A stretch of 8,830 nucleotides of DNA. Source: Candidatus Scatoplasma merdavium. GTDB taxonomy: Bacteria > Bacillota_I > Bacilli_A > RFN20 > CAG-288. The stretch spans positions 1-8,830 of the forward strand of contig JADING010000018.1 in the NCBI GenBank assembly GCA_017694135.1. Reading direction: 5' to 3'. Below are positions 1 to 5,240 of this stretch, one piece after another (position 1 is the stretch's first letter; the number at the start of each line of letters is the position of its first letter). The position numbers and the translations under genes are program-made. The notes beneath the pieces are model-generated. The model made no database searches. It had not been told where the DNA came from and worked only from the letters and a program-made list of their open reading frames with translations.

Positions 1-1
1 A

Positions 2-52
2 GTTACATATGAGTTAAATGAGATAGAACTTATTAGGCATAATAATTCATAA
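2..52 (+). other. Possible 3' end of an unidentified reading frame entering from the left edge
   Basis: The frame starting at base 2 is open from the window edge and reads VTYELNEIELIRHNNS before a TAA at 50-52. Only 16 codons are visible and I do not recognise a family. The same frame stays open again from 53 to a TAA at 176-178, which suggests decay or chance. A plus-strand terminator-like hairpin follows at 139-191, so a real gene could end here, but nothing proves it. Confidence 0.2.
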
Positions 53-138
53 TCTGATCACATTCAATTTACGATGTTGCTACAGTTGCAATGGTGTGCA
101 ATGTATCAAAATTGCGATTGGATGGCAGTAAGCTTGAT

Positions 139-191
139 ATCCCCTAAAAAATTTGTCCTAATAATTGGTGAAATTTAAAGGGGGATTTTTT
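139..191 (+). terminator. Terminator-like hairpin, plus strand
   Basis: ATCCCCT (139-145) pairs with GGGGGAT (180-186), counting one U-G wobble. An inner AAATTT/AAATTT pair (149-154 with 171-176) closes a 16-nt loop. A T-run (187-191) follows directly, then further AT-rich sequence. The GC-rich foot and trailing T-run fit an intrinsic terminator for transcription arriving from the left. On the minus strand no T-run follows, so the direction is plus. The long loop weakens the call, and an insertion-sequence end is the alternative. Confidence 0.4.
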
Positions 192-219
192 AAAATTTTT
201 ACGCTTGTAATTATTTAGA

Positions 220-237
220 TTTGAATAATTTGAATAA
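220..237. repeat. Two tandem copies of TTTGAATAA
   Basis: The 9-mer TTTGAATAA occurs twice back to back (220-228 and 229-237) within AT-rich non-coding sequence. It is short and may be replication slippage. No function is implied. Confidence 0.4.
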
Positions 238-320
238 ACAATATTTCATTTAAATATTTTGCTGAAGAACCTAAGTCGAACGCTATTTAAGTTAATGTTT
301 TATTCACTCTTAGATATTTT

Positions 321-368
321 TTACACCTTATTTTTTATCTCTTTACTGTGATTTGCTTTTCTTTCCAT
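321..368 (-). pseudogene. 15-codon ORF with a strong RBS, possible remnant of an IS transposase orfA
   Basis: The ATG at 366-368 is preceded by a perfect AGGAGG (377-382) at 8-nt spacing. It opens a frame reading MERKANHSKEIKNKV and then TAA at 321-323. The pattern of a basic start followed by SKExKxKV resembles the opening of HTH_Tnp_1-type OrfA proteins of IS3-family elements. That resemblance is weak and rests on recall. All frames below it are riddled with stops, so if it is a transposase start it is a truncated relic. The RBS lies in the 3' arm of the nested hairpin at 376-451, an arrangement IS elements use to stop read-through transcripts from making transposase. Alternatively it is a genuine tiny peptide or chance. 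Confidence 0.3.
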
Positions 369-451
369 AAAAAAATCCTCCTAAAGTAGACTTTGTTTTT
401 TGCCATATCCCCAGGGGATATTCATTATTAGCTTTGTCTACTTTAGAAGGA
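369..451 (-). terminator. groESL intrinsic terminator: 16-bp stem with a nested inner hairpin and U7
   Basis: In the minus-strand transcript the arms at 436-451 and 376-391 form 16 consecutive pairs. The only irregularity is a U-G wobble, which exists in minus-strand RNA but would be a C-A mismatch in plus-strand RNA. Seven U residues (375-369) follow immediately. The 44-nt loop carries a second hairpin at 405-421, ATATCCC/GGGATAT around a triloop. The element lies 41 nt beyond the groEL stop, so groEL termination is the simplest role. The large structured loop and the buried AGGAGG of the tiny ORF at 321-368 are unusual and leave room for a mobile-element end or a translation-blocking structure. 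Confidence 0.65.
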
Positions 452-492
452 GCATATCAATTATCTCTTCCTGACTTGTTTTTAGTTTCAGA

Positions 493-2112
493 TTAATACA
501 TCGGGTTAGCCGGATTAGCTTCCGCGGGTTTTTCTTCTTTAATTTCCGAAACTGCAGCTTCGGTAGTAACAAACATCGCCGCGATAGAAGAAGCGTTAAG
601 AACTGCGCTTCTAGTAACCTTAGTAGGATCAACAATTCCCTCTTCAAACATATCAACCCATTTGCCGTTCTTAGCATCAAAGCCAACTTTGCTATTGCGT
701 TGACGTTTTTGCTTTTCAACTATATCGCTAGCTTCATATCCAGCGTTAGCGGCAATCTGATAAAGCGGTGCAGAGAGAGAATCAATAACGGTATTGATAC
801 CCTTTTGAACATCGCTGTTCTTATCTTTTAAGCTGTCTTTCAAAGTCTGATAGACACTTAATAAAGCAGAACCACCACCGGTAACGATACCTTCGCTAAC
901 AGCGGCTTTGGTAGCGTTCAAAGCGTCTTCGATTCTAAGTTTCTTTTCTTTGAGTTGCGATTCAGTAATAGCGCCTACTTTAATAACAGCAACGCCGTTA
1001 GAGAGCTTAGCAATTCTAGAAGCGTATTTCTTCTTATCGTATTCAGAAGTGGTGTTAGCTTCTTGCTGAGTGAGCTCGCTAATTCTGTTTTCAATCGCTT
1101 CTTTTTGTCCACATCCATCGATAATAGTTGTGTTTTCATTAGTAACGGTAATCTTTTTAGCAGAACCTAAATCATCGATAGTGACATCTTTAATTTCCAT
1201 CGCTAAATCTTTAGAAATGAACTTTGCTCCAGTAGTAATAGCGATATCTTGAAGCATATTCTTTTGATTTTCACCAAATTCCGGAGCCTTGGTGCAAACG
1301 ATATTAAAGGTACCTCTTAACTTGTTAACAATCAAAGTAGACATGACATCGTTATCGATATCATCAGCAATGATAAGCAACGGCTTTCTAGCTTCGACAA
1401 TAGATTGAAGCAAAGGTAAGATATCTTGAATATTGCTCAATTTCTGATCAGTAACTAAAACGTAAGCGTCTTCGAGTTCAGCGGTGCGCTTTTCGTTGTT
1501 AGTAATCATGTAAGGTGACATATAACCTTTGTCGTATTGCAAACCTTGAACAACTTCTAATGTGGTTTCGGAAGTCTTAGATTCATCAACTGTAATGACA
1601 CCAGACTTACCAACTTTTCTCATAGCTTCAGCAATGATTTCACCGATTTCTTGATCGCCTGAAGAAACAGCTGCGACAGACTGAATATCTTCATCAGTAG
1701 CGACCGGTTTAGAAATCTTAATCAATTCATCAGCAACAGCGTGTCCAGCTTTTTCAATACCTTGGCGCAAGAGAACCGGATTAGTTCCTTTATCGACATA
1801 TTCCAAGCCTTTGTGAATAAAAGCTTGAGCTAAAACAGTAGCGGTAGTAGTACCATCACCGGCGACATCGTTAGTCTTGTTAGCAACTTCATAAACCAAC
1901 TGAGCGCCCATATTTTCAAACGGATCTTTCAACGAGATTTCTCTAGCGATAGAAACACCATCGTTAACGATAGAAGGTGAACCGTATCCTTTATCCAAAG
2001 CGACATTGCGGCCCTTAGGTCCCAAAGTCAACTTCACGGTGTCAGCCAAAGTATCGACACCCTTAAGCATTAAATCTCTTGCGGTTTTTCCGTATTTAAT
2101 ATCCTTAGCCAT
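493..2112 (-). CDS. groEL: Chaperonin GroEL (Hsp60), 539 aa
   Basis: This is the large subunit of the cytosolic ATP-driven folding chamber that works with GroES. The start is the ATG at 2110-2112 (MAKDIKYG), 7 nt after an AAGGAG that overlaps the groES stop. An upstream in-frame TTG is ignored. Family signatures are in order. The nucleotide-binding NDGVS has D51 and GDGTTT has D86 and T88-T90. The apical substrate-binding GYMSPYMIT has Y197 and Y201. D396 in the EDALNATKAA segment is the ATP-hydrolysis aspartate (D398 in E. coli), followed by the GGG at 412-414. Length is normal. Two oddities stand out: the C-terminal tail ends in ...NPANPMY with no Gly-Gly-Met repeats, and the apical segment at 252-258 reads DNDVM where EGEAL is usual. 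It is second in the CIRCE-controlled groES-groEL operon and ends before the hairpin at 369-451. Confidence 0.98.
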   Translation of the reverse strand: MAKDIKYGKTARDLMLKGVDTLADTVKLTLGPKGRNVALDKGYGSPSIVNDGVSIAREISLKDPFENMGAQLVYEVANKTNDVAGDGTTTATVLAQAFIHKGLEYVDKGTNPVLLRQGIEKAGHAVADELIKISKPVATDEDIQSVAAVSSGDQEIGEIIAEAMRKVGKSGVITVDESKTSETTLEVVQGLQYDKGYMSPYMITNNEKRTAELEDAYVLVTDQKLSNIQDILPLLQSIVEARKPLLIIADDIDNDVMSTLIVNKLRGTFNIVCTKAPEFGENQKNMLQDIAITTGAKFISKDLAMEIKDVTIDDLGSAKKITVTNENTTIIDGCGQKEAIENRISELTQQEANTTSEYDKKKYASRIAKLSNGVAVIKVGAITESQLKEKKLRIEDALNATKAAVSEGIVTGGGSALLSVYQTLKDSLKDKNSDVQKGINTVIDSLSAPLYQIAANAGYEASDIVEKQKRQRNSKVGFDAKNGKWVDMFEEGIVDPTKVTRSAVLNASSIAAMFVTTEAAVSEIKEEKPAEANPANPMY

Positions 2113-2123
2113 AATCAATCTCC

Positions 2124-2408
2124 TTATTCAATAACAGCGATAATATCACTGTCTTTAAGCAAGAAATACTTCTTATCTCCCTCTTTGTATTCAGTTGTTG
2201 AATATTCTTTATACAAGACTCGATCTCCAACTTTAATTTCAGAAGAAGGTTTAATTAACTCACCGTGTTCGTTAGTATAACCAGGCCCAATAGCGACCAC
2301 AGTAGCGATATTTTTCTTTTCAACTTCACTGGTAACAACGATGCTACCAACCATCTTTTCATCCTTTTTGGCTTCTAATAGAACGTAGTTGTGTAAAGGT
2401 TTAATCAT
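2124..2408 (-). CDS. groES: Co-chaperonin GroES (Hsp10), 94 aa
   Basis: This is the heptameric lid of the GroEL chamber. I choose the ATG at 2406-2408 (MIKPLHNYVLL) because AGGAGG lies 9 nt upstream (2418-2423) and because homologues start at this point. A longer in-frame start at 2444 would read through the promoter and operator. Features seen are the N-terminal KPLHNYVLLEAKKDEK strand, a mobile loop with hydrophobic GSIVV where GGIVL is typical, the VAIGPG turn, VGDRVLYKEYSTTEY, and the C-terminal LLKDSDIIAVIE strand. Length is typical. It is first gene of groES-groEL with an 11-nt gap to groEL, and it is preceded by a promoter covered by a CIRCE operator, so HrcA repression and heat-shock induction are expected. 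Confidence 0.97.
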   Translation of the reverse strand: MIKPLHNYVLLEAKKDEKMVGSIVVTSEVEKKNIATVVAIGPGYTNEHGELIKPSSEIKVGDRVLYKEYSTTEYKEGDKKYFLLKDSDIIAVIE

Positions 2409-2430
2409 TTGTTTATTCCTCCTGCTATTT

Positions 2431-2458
2431 ATTGTAGCCATCATTTTAGCAATGTCAA
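2431..2458 (-). promoter_or_regulatory. groES promoter (TTGACA - 16 bp - TACAAT)
   Basis: On the minus strand a perfect TTGACA (2453-2458) is followed after 16 bp by TACAAT (2431-2436), one mismatch from consensus. Transcription would start near 2424, just before AGGAGG, leaving a leader of only about 17 nt. The -35 box lies inside the CIRCE element. Confidence 0.75.
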
Positions 2459-2472
2459 TACTTGAGTGCTAA
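2446..2472 (-). promoter_or_regulatory. CIRCE operator (HrcA binding site)
   Basis: Read on the minus strand, the first arm TTAGCACTC (2464-2472) is a perfect match to the CIRCE consensus. A 9-nt spacer follows, then CATTGCTAA (2446-2454), which matches GAGTGCTAA at 7 of 9 positions. Geometry 9-9-9 is exactly that of CIRCE. It overlaps the groES -35 box. The repressor HrcA is expected elsewhere in the genome, since none is encoded here. Confidence 0.92.
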
Positions 2473-2475
2473 TTT

Positions 2476-2502
2476 TTAGCAATATTCTTATCCACCTGCT
2501 AA
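2476..2502 (-). promoter_or_regulatory. Second, degenerate CIRCE-like element
   Basis: The minus strand reads TTAGCAGGT, nine bases, then TATTGCTAA. The outer TTAGCA/TGCTAA half-sites and the 9-9-9 geometry match CIRCE, and the inner triplets mostly do not. It begins exactly 30 bp from the CIRCE at 2446-2472, about three helical turns, and ends 2 bp from the psuG stop codon. It may be an auxiliary HrcA site or the relic of a duplicated operator. Confidence 0.5.
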
Positions 2503-2504
2503 AA

Positions 2505-3422
2505 CTATTCACTCAAAAGAGACACCGCCAATTTACCTGCTAGACGGGCGTTATTTTTAACTAGAGAAATATTGGCGCTTAAAGCTTTTCCACCAGTATG
2601 GTGATTCAAATAATCTAACAAATACGGGGTAACAGCCTTGCCTTTAATATTGTTAGCTTTCGCTAGTTCTAAAGCCTTTTCAATTACAATTTCGATTTGA
2701 GTAGGATCTAAAGAGTCTTCATCAGGAATCGGATTAACAACTAAGCAGCCTTGTTTGAGATTCAGTGCCCTGTAAGAATTTATTATGTTAGCTAAGTCTT
2801 CAACGCTATCCGCTCTCTGCTCCAAACGATAATTGGACTTAGCAGAATAAAACATCGGAAGATAATCGGTCTTATAACCGATTAAAGGTACTCCGTTAGT
2901 CTCTAAATATTCCAAAGTCAAAGGTAAATCTAAAATAGCTTTAGGACCAGCACAGACAACGTTAACTTCTGATTTAGAAAATTCCAAAAGGTCAGCCGAA
3001 ATATCAAACGTCTCGTTCCCTTCACGGTGAACTCCGCCAATACCACCAGTAGCAAAAACTTTGATGTTAGCTAAATTAGCAATTAGCATCGTTGCGGCAA
3101 CAGTCGTGGCTCCTGAAAGTTTATTAGCAAGAACATAACCGAGGTTGTTGCGAGATACTTTAACAATCTCTTCGTGGTGTTTAGCAAAAAAATCAATCTC
3201 ATCCGGAGTCATACCAATTTTTATTTGACCTTTAACAATGCCAATAGTTACAGGGATAGCTCCTTGAGCGGTAATTTCATGCTCCAAAGCAATGGCAGTT
3301 TCAACGTTAGCAGGATACGGCATACCATGAGAAACAATAGTAGTCTCCAAAGCTACTGCCGGCTTTGATGAATAATCTGGTAAGTTAGAAAGTTGTTCTG
3401 TAAGCTCTTTATAAATATTCAT
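2505..3422 (-). CDS. psuG: Pseudouridine-5'-phosphate glycosidase PsuG, 305 aa
   Basis: It splits pseudouridine 5'-phosphate into uracil and ribose 5-phosphate, the second step of pseudouridine salvage after PsuK. It is a cytosolic, metal-dependent enzyme. The start is the ATG at 3420-3422, 5 nt after GGAGG. Motifs align with E. coli PsuG: E26 in VALETTIVSHGMP, K88 in VKVS, H132 in GGIGGVHR, D144 in TFDISADL, and the Schiff-base lysine K161 in VCAGPKAILDL (E. coli E31, K93, H137, D149 and K166). Later come GVPLIGY, VVNPIP, VTPYLL and the C-terminal LVKNNARLAGKLA. Length is standard. No psuK or psuT lies next to it here. It sits between a candidate structured RNA upstream and the groES operator downstream, with no terminator before groES, so read-through into groESL is possible. 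Confidence 0.96.
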   Translation of the reverse strand: MNIYKELTEQLSNLPDYSSKPAVALETTIVSHGMPYPANVETAIALEHEITAQGAIPVTIGIVKGQIKIGMTPDEIDFFAKHHEEIVKVSRNNLGYVLANKLSGATTVAATMLIANLANIKVFATGGIGGVHREGNETFDISADLLEFSKSEVNVVCAGPKAILDLPLTLEYLETNGVPLIGYKTDYLPMFYSAKSNYRLEQRADSVEDLANIINSYRALNLKQGCLVVNPIPDEDSLDPTQIEIVIEKALELAKANNIKGKAVTPYLLDYLNHHTGGKALSANISLVKNNARLAGKLAVSLLSE

Positions 3423-3439
3423 AATTTCCTCCGCAGATA

Positions 3440-3445
3440 ATTATA
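3440..3445 (-). promoter_or_regulatory. Probable psuG -10 box TATAAT
   Basis: A perfect TATAAT on the minus strand ends 7 nt before the psuG GGAGG (3428-3432). Transcription would begin at about 3433, giving a very short leader. No convincing -35 is seen. If real, psuG does not depend on the promoter of the structured RNA upstream. Confidence 0.5.
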
Positions 3446-3461
3446 TTTTTTCACTAGAAAC

Positions 3462-3482
3462 AAAAAAAGAGCTTTTCAGCCC
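3462..3482 (-). terminator. Intrinsic terminator of the candidate RNA (GAAA tetraloop, U7)
   Basis: The minus-strand RNA reads GGGCU, GAAA, AGCUC and then seven U. The 5-bp stem (one G-U pair) is short but capped by a stable GNRA tetraloop and followed directly by U7. It lies between the structured RNA and the psuG promoter, so it would end the RNA or act as an attenuator for psuG. Confidence 0.6.
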
Positions 3483-3706
3483 ATATATCAAGATAAAAGG
3501 AAGGAATGACTACACTTCTCTAGAGGTATGAATCTTGAAACGTCTCACCTTGGCTTTATCTTATCTTACTAACGGATTTGTGAGAGGATATAACGACGAC
3601 TTTTTGGAAACTTACTATTTATATTCCCCTCCTTTTTCTAACGTCTATTTGCCAAGGATTTTTTCTAGGAAGTACTAGAGAAGCTAACGTGTCTTTCCTT
3701 CCTCAC
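3462..3706 (-). ncRNA. Candidate structured non-coding RNA, unassigned family (6S-like shape)
   Basis: No reading frame fits this stretch, yet four nested helices can be drawn across about 206 nt. P1 pairs 3695-3703 with 3498-3506 (9 bp). P2 pairs 3675-3683 with 3515-3523 (9 bp). P3 pairs 3651-3657 with 3548-3554 (7 bp). P4 pairs 3619-3624 plus 3628-3631 with 3584-3593 (10 bp with a 3-nt bulge). A TATAAT at 3711-3716 puts the 5' end almost on P1, and a GAAA-loop terminator with U7 closes the unit. The motif CGUUAG occurs three times, each in a loop. A rod with a large asymmetric bubble between P2 and P3 (17 and 24 nt) recalls 6S RNA, but I cannot confirm this. I see no hallmark of RNase P RNA, tmRNA, SRP RNA, T-box, or the SAM, TPP, FMN, lysine, M-box or cobalamin riboswitches. 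It may be free-standing or an attenuating leader of psuG. Confidence 0.65.
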
Positions 3707-3710
3707 TTTT

Positions 3711-3716
3711 ATTATA
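3711..3716 (-). promoter_or_regulatory. -10 box TATAAT of the candidate structured RNA
   Basis: A perfect TATAAT on the minus strand lies 7 nt before the first base of helix P1 (3703), so the transcript would start at the base of the stem. A TTGACA is present (3724-3729) but only 7 bp away, too close to serve as its -35. No good hexamer is seen at 16-18 bp. Confidence 0.5.
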
Positions 3717-3767
3717 GTCAAGCTGTCAATAGCTAAGCTAAACCATTAATTTCAGGCAATAAATATA

Positions 3768-3773
3768 TATAAT
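3768..3773 (+). promoter_or_regulatory. -10 box TATAAT directly before the VTT gene
   Basis: TATAAT lies 6 nt before the ATG at 3780, so transcription would start at or beside the start codon. No Shine-Dalgarno sequence is present. This suggests a leaderless mRNA. The -35 region is not recognisable, and the AT-rich stretch makes chance matches easier. Confidence 0.45.
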
Positions 3774-3779
3774 ATAAAC

Positions 3780-4601
3780 ATGTCGTATTCATCTTGGAGT
3801 CCAGAAAAGAAAAAGAAAGTCAAAAAGTCCATTGTTAAACTGTGCATAACCACATTAATAATAGGTGGAATTGTTTTAGCTGGATATTTAATACTGCGTC
3901 ATTTTGGCTATACGAATATAAGCCAGGAGCAAATCCAAGAACTTATTTCTAAAACTGGATTTTGGGCTCCAGTTGCTTACATTCTCATTTGCTTTTTGCA
4001 AGTTACTTTTATTCCCATTCCTTCCTCTATCGTCATCTTCGCAGGCAATTATCTATTCGGTCCCGCTTTGAGTTTCTTGTATTCATACATAGGAATAATC
4101 TCCGGATCAATTCTGGCTTTCTTTTTAGGAAGATGGATAGGCAAAAGGTTCGTGTACTGGATTGCCGGAGACAAGCAAATGGTCGAAGACTATTTGCAAA
4201 GAATGAAAGGGAAAGAAACGGTGATTCTTTTCTTCATGTTCCTTTTCCCGTTCTTCCCCGATGACTTACTTTGTTCAGTTGCGGGTATTACCTCAATGCA
4301 CTGGGTAACTTTTTTAATAATCCAGCTTTTTACTAGGATAACTTCTACTCTAATTAACACCGTTTTAGGCCCAGGAGGATATCTTCCTTACGATACGTGG
4401 TGGGGTATAACAATCCTAGTAATCTTAATTATTCTCGCCATTGCTCTTTTCATCTACTCTTACCGCCACGCAGATAAAATTAATGACTTCATTCAGTCCA
4501 TTGCTAAAAAATTAAAAAAAGATAAAGAAAAGGAAATTTCAGAAGAGACAAAAACAACAGAAGAAAAAGAAAATGATAACAAGAGCGACTATTCAGAGTA
4601 G
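3780..4601 (+). CDS. VTT-domain (TVP38/TMEM64, DedA-like) membrane protein, 273 aa
   Basis: This is an integral inner-membrane protein of the VTT/SNARE-associated superfamily. Relatives are linked to membrane homeostasis and lipid transport, but the substrate here is unknown. A basic N-terminus (KKKKVKK, 10-16) precedes TM1 (about 18-40). The core has hydrophobic segments at about 61-80 and 83-118 containing IPIPSS (78-83) and AFFLGRWIGKR (113-123), then an amphipathic stretch. The re-entrant signature FPFFPDDLLCSVAGIT follows at 156-171, then further hydrophobic segments at about 175-198 and 207-227. The last 45 residues are a Lys/Glu-rich cytoplasmic tail without family resemblance. The ATG at 3780 is the only sensible start and has no ribosome binding site. 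A TATAAT ends 6 nt upstream. It converges on the acetyltransferase gene with a 13-nt coding overlap. Confidence 0.88.
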   Translation: MSYSSWSPEKKKKVKKSIVKLCITTLIIGGIVLAGYLILRHFGYTNISQEQIQELISKTGFWAPVAYILICFLQVTFIPIPSSIVIFAGNYLFGPALSFLYSYIGIISGSILAFFLGRWIGKRFVYWIAGDKQMVEDYLQRMKGKETVILFFMFLFPFFPDDLLCSVAGITSMHWVTFLIIQLFTRITSTLINTVLGPGGYLPYDTWWGITILVILIILAIALFIYSYRHADKINDFIQSIAKKLKKDKEKEISEETKTTEEKENDNKSDYSE

Positions 4602-4620
4602 TACTCTTGCTTTTTCTTTT
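4580..4620 (+). terminator. Terminator built into the overlapping 3' ends of two convergent genes
   Basis: CAAGAG (4580-4585) pairs with CTCTTG (4604-4609), and an inner ACTA (4588-4591) pairs with TAGT (4599-4602) around a 7-nt loop. The plus strand then reads CTTTTTCTTTT. Both stop codons sit in the inner stem. In the minus direction the sequence after the stem is T-rich but interrupted, so it may work both ways with lower strength on that side. Confidence 0.6.
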
Positions 4621-5197
4621 CCCAATAAGCGTGATCTTCTTCAGTAATTTTTCTTATTAAATGACACGGATTACCAGCGTAAACACCGCCAGAAGGAAGG
4701 GATTTTGTCACAACTGAGCCCGAACCTATTACTACATTATCGCCAATTGTTACGCCAGGATTAATAATAGCTCCTCCACCGATCCAAACATTGTCACCAA
4801 TGACAACTTCTTTCCCGTATTCTAACAAGCTGTTTCTCACTTCAGCATCAATAGGATGACACGGAGTTAAAATCATAACGCGAGGGCCTAAAAACGCGTT
4901 GTTTCCAATCTTAATTTTGCATACGTCTAAAAAGAGACAATCCGCGTTAGCGTAAAAGTTATCTCCGACTTCAATATTGCATCCGTAATCGCAATAAAAA
5001 GGCTTGTTAACATAGCAATTGCTACCGACTTTTCCAAAAAGATTTCTAATTAAGCTTTGCTGATGTTCAACTTCAGCGAAAGGAGTTGCATTAAACTCCT
5101 CTACTAATTCCCACTTTTTCTTATTCAAGCTAGCAAGCTTCTCATCTTTAGCGATATACAATTCGCCTTTGATCATTCTCTCGTAATTTTTTGACAT
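4589..5197 (-). CDS. Maltose/galactoside-type O-acetyltransferase (left-handed beta-helix), 202 aa
   Basis: It is predicted to transfer acetyl from acetyl-CoA to a sugar hydroxyl as a cytosolic trimer. The N-terminal Mac-type cap (YERMIKGELY, then LVEEFNATPF at about 31-40) is followed by hexapeptide-repeat strands from about residue 57 to 185. The catalytic His114 lies in TPCHPIDAEVR, matching His115 of E. coli galactoside acetyltransferase. The acetyl-CoA-binding end reads IGDNVWIGGGAIINPGVTIG, then GSGSVV, and YAGNPCHLI near the C-terminus. Length is typical. ATG at 5195-5197 follows GAGG (5205-5208) at 7 nt. It lies 43 nt after the arsR-type gene on the same strand, suggesting co-transcription. 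A TATACT (5222-5227) might add an internal promoter. The true acceptor cannot be told from sequence, so no gene symbol is given. Confidence 0.92.
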   Translation of the reverse strand: MSKNYERMIKGELYIAKDEKLASLNKKKWELVEEFNATPFAEVEHQQSLIRNLFGKVGSNCYVNKPFYCDYGCNIEVGDNFYANADCLFLDVCKIKIGNNAFLGPRVMILTPCHPIDAEVRNSLLEYGKEVVIGDNVWIGGGAIINPGVTIGDNVVIGSGSVVTKSLPSGGVYAGNPCHLIRKITEEDHAYWEKKKQEYYSE

Positions 5198-5240
5198 ATT
5201 AAAACCTCAAATCACACAAAAAGTATATTTTTTAGTCATT

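Noticed and set aside
381..425. 14-codon leader peptide frame MNIPWGYGKKQSLL on the minus strand (425 down to 381)
   Set aside because: No ribosome binding site, and it lies wholly inside the hairpin loop and stem. No residue run suggests attenuation.
438..719. 93-codon open frame on the minus strand overlapping the groEL 3' end
   Set aside because: It is a frame-shifted shadow of groEL, Leu/Lys-rich without family features, and runs into the terminator hairpin.
955..1252. Plus-strand open frames inside groEL
   Set aside because: Antisense shadows of a highly conserved gene, with no RBS and no protein-like features.
2409..2444. Longer groES start at 2444
   Set aside because: It would add 12 residues absent from GroES homologues and start upstream of the promoter -10 box. 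The ATG at 2408 has AGGAGG.
3462..3706. RNase P RNA, tmRNA, SRP RNA, T-box or a classical riboswitch as identity of the structured RNA
   Set aside because: None of their conserved cores (for example the tRNA-like CCA end and tag frame of tmRNA, or the GGAAGGAAGCAGC of SRP RNA) is visible. Six-S RNA is kept only as a shape-based possibility.
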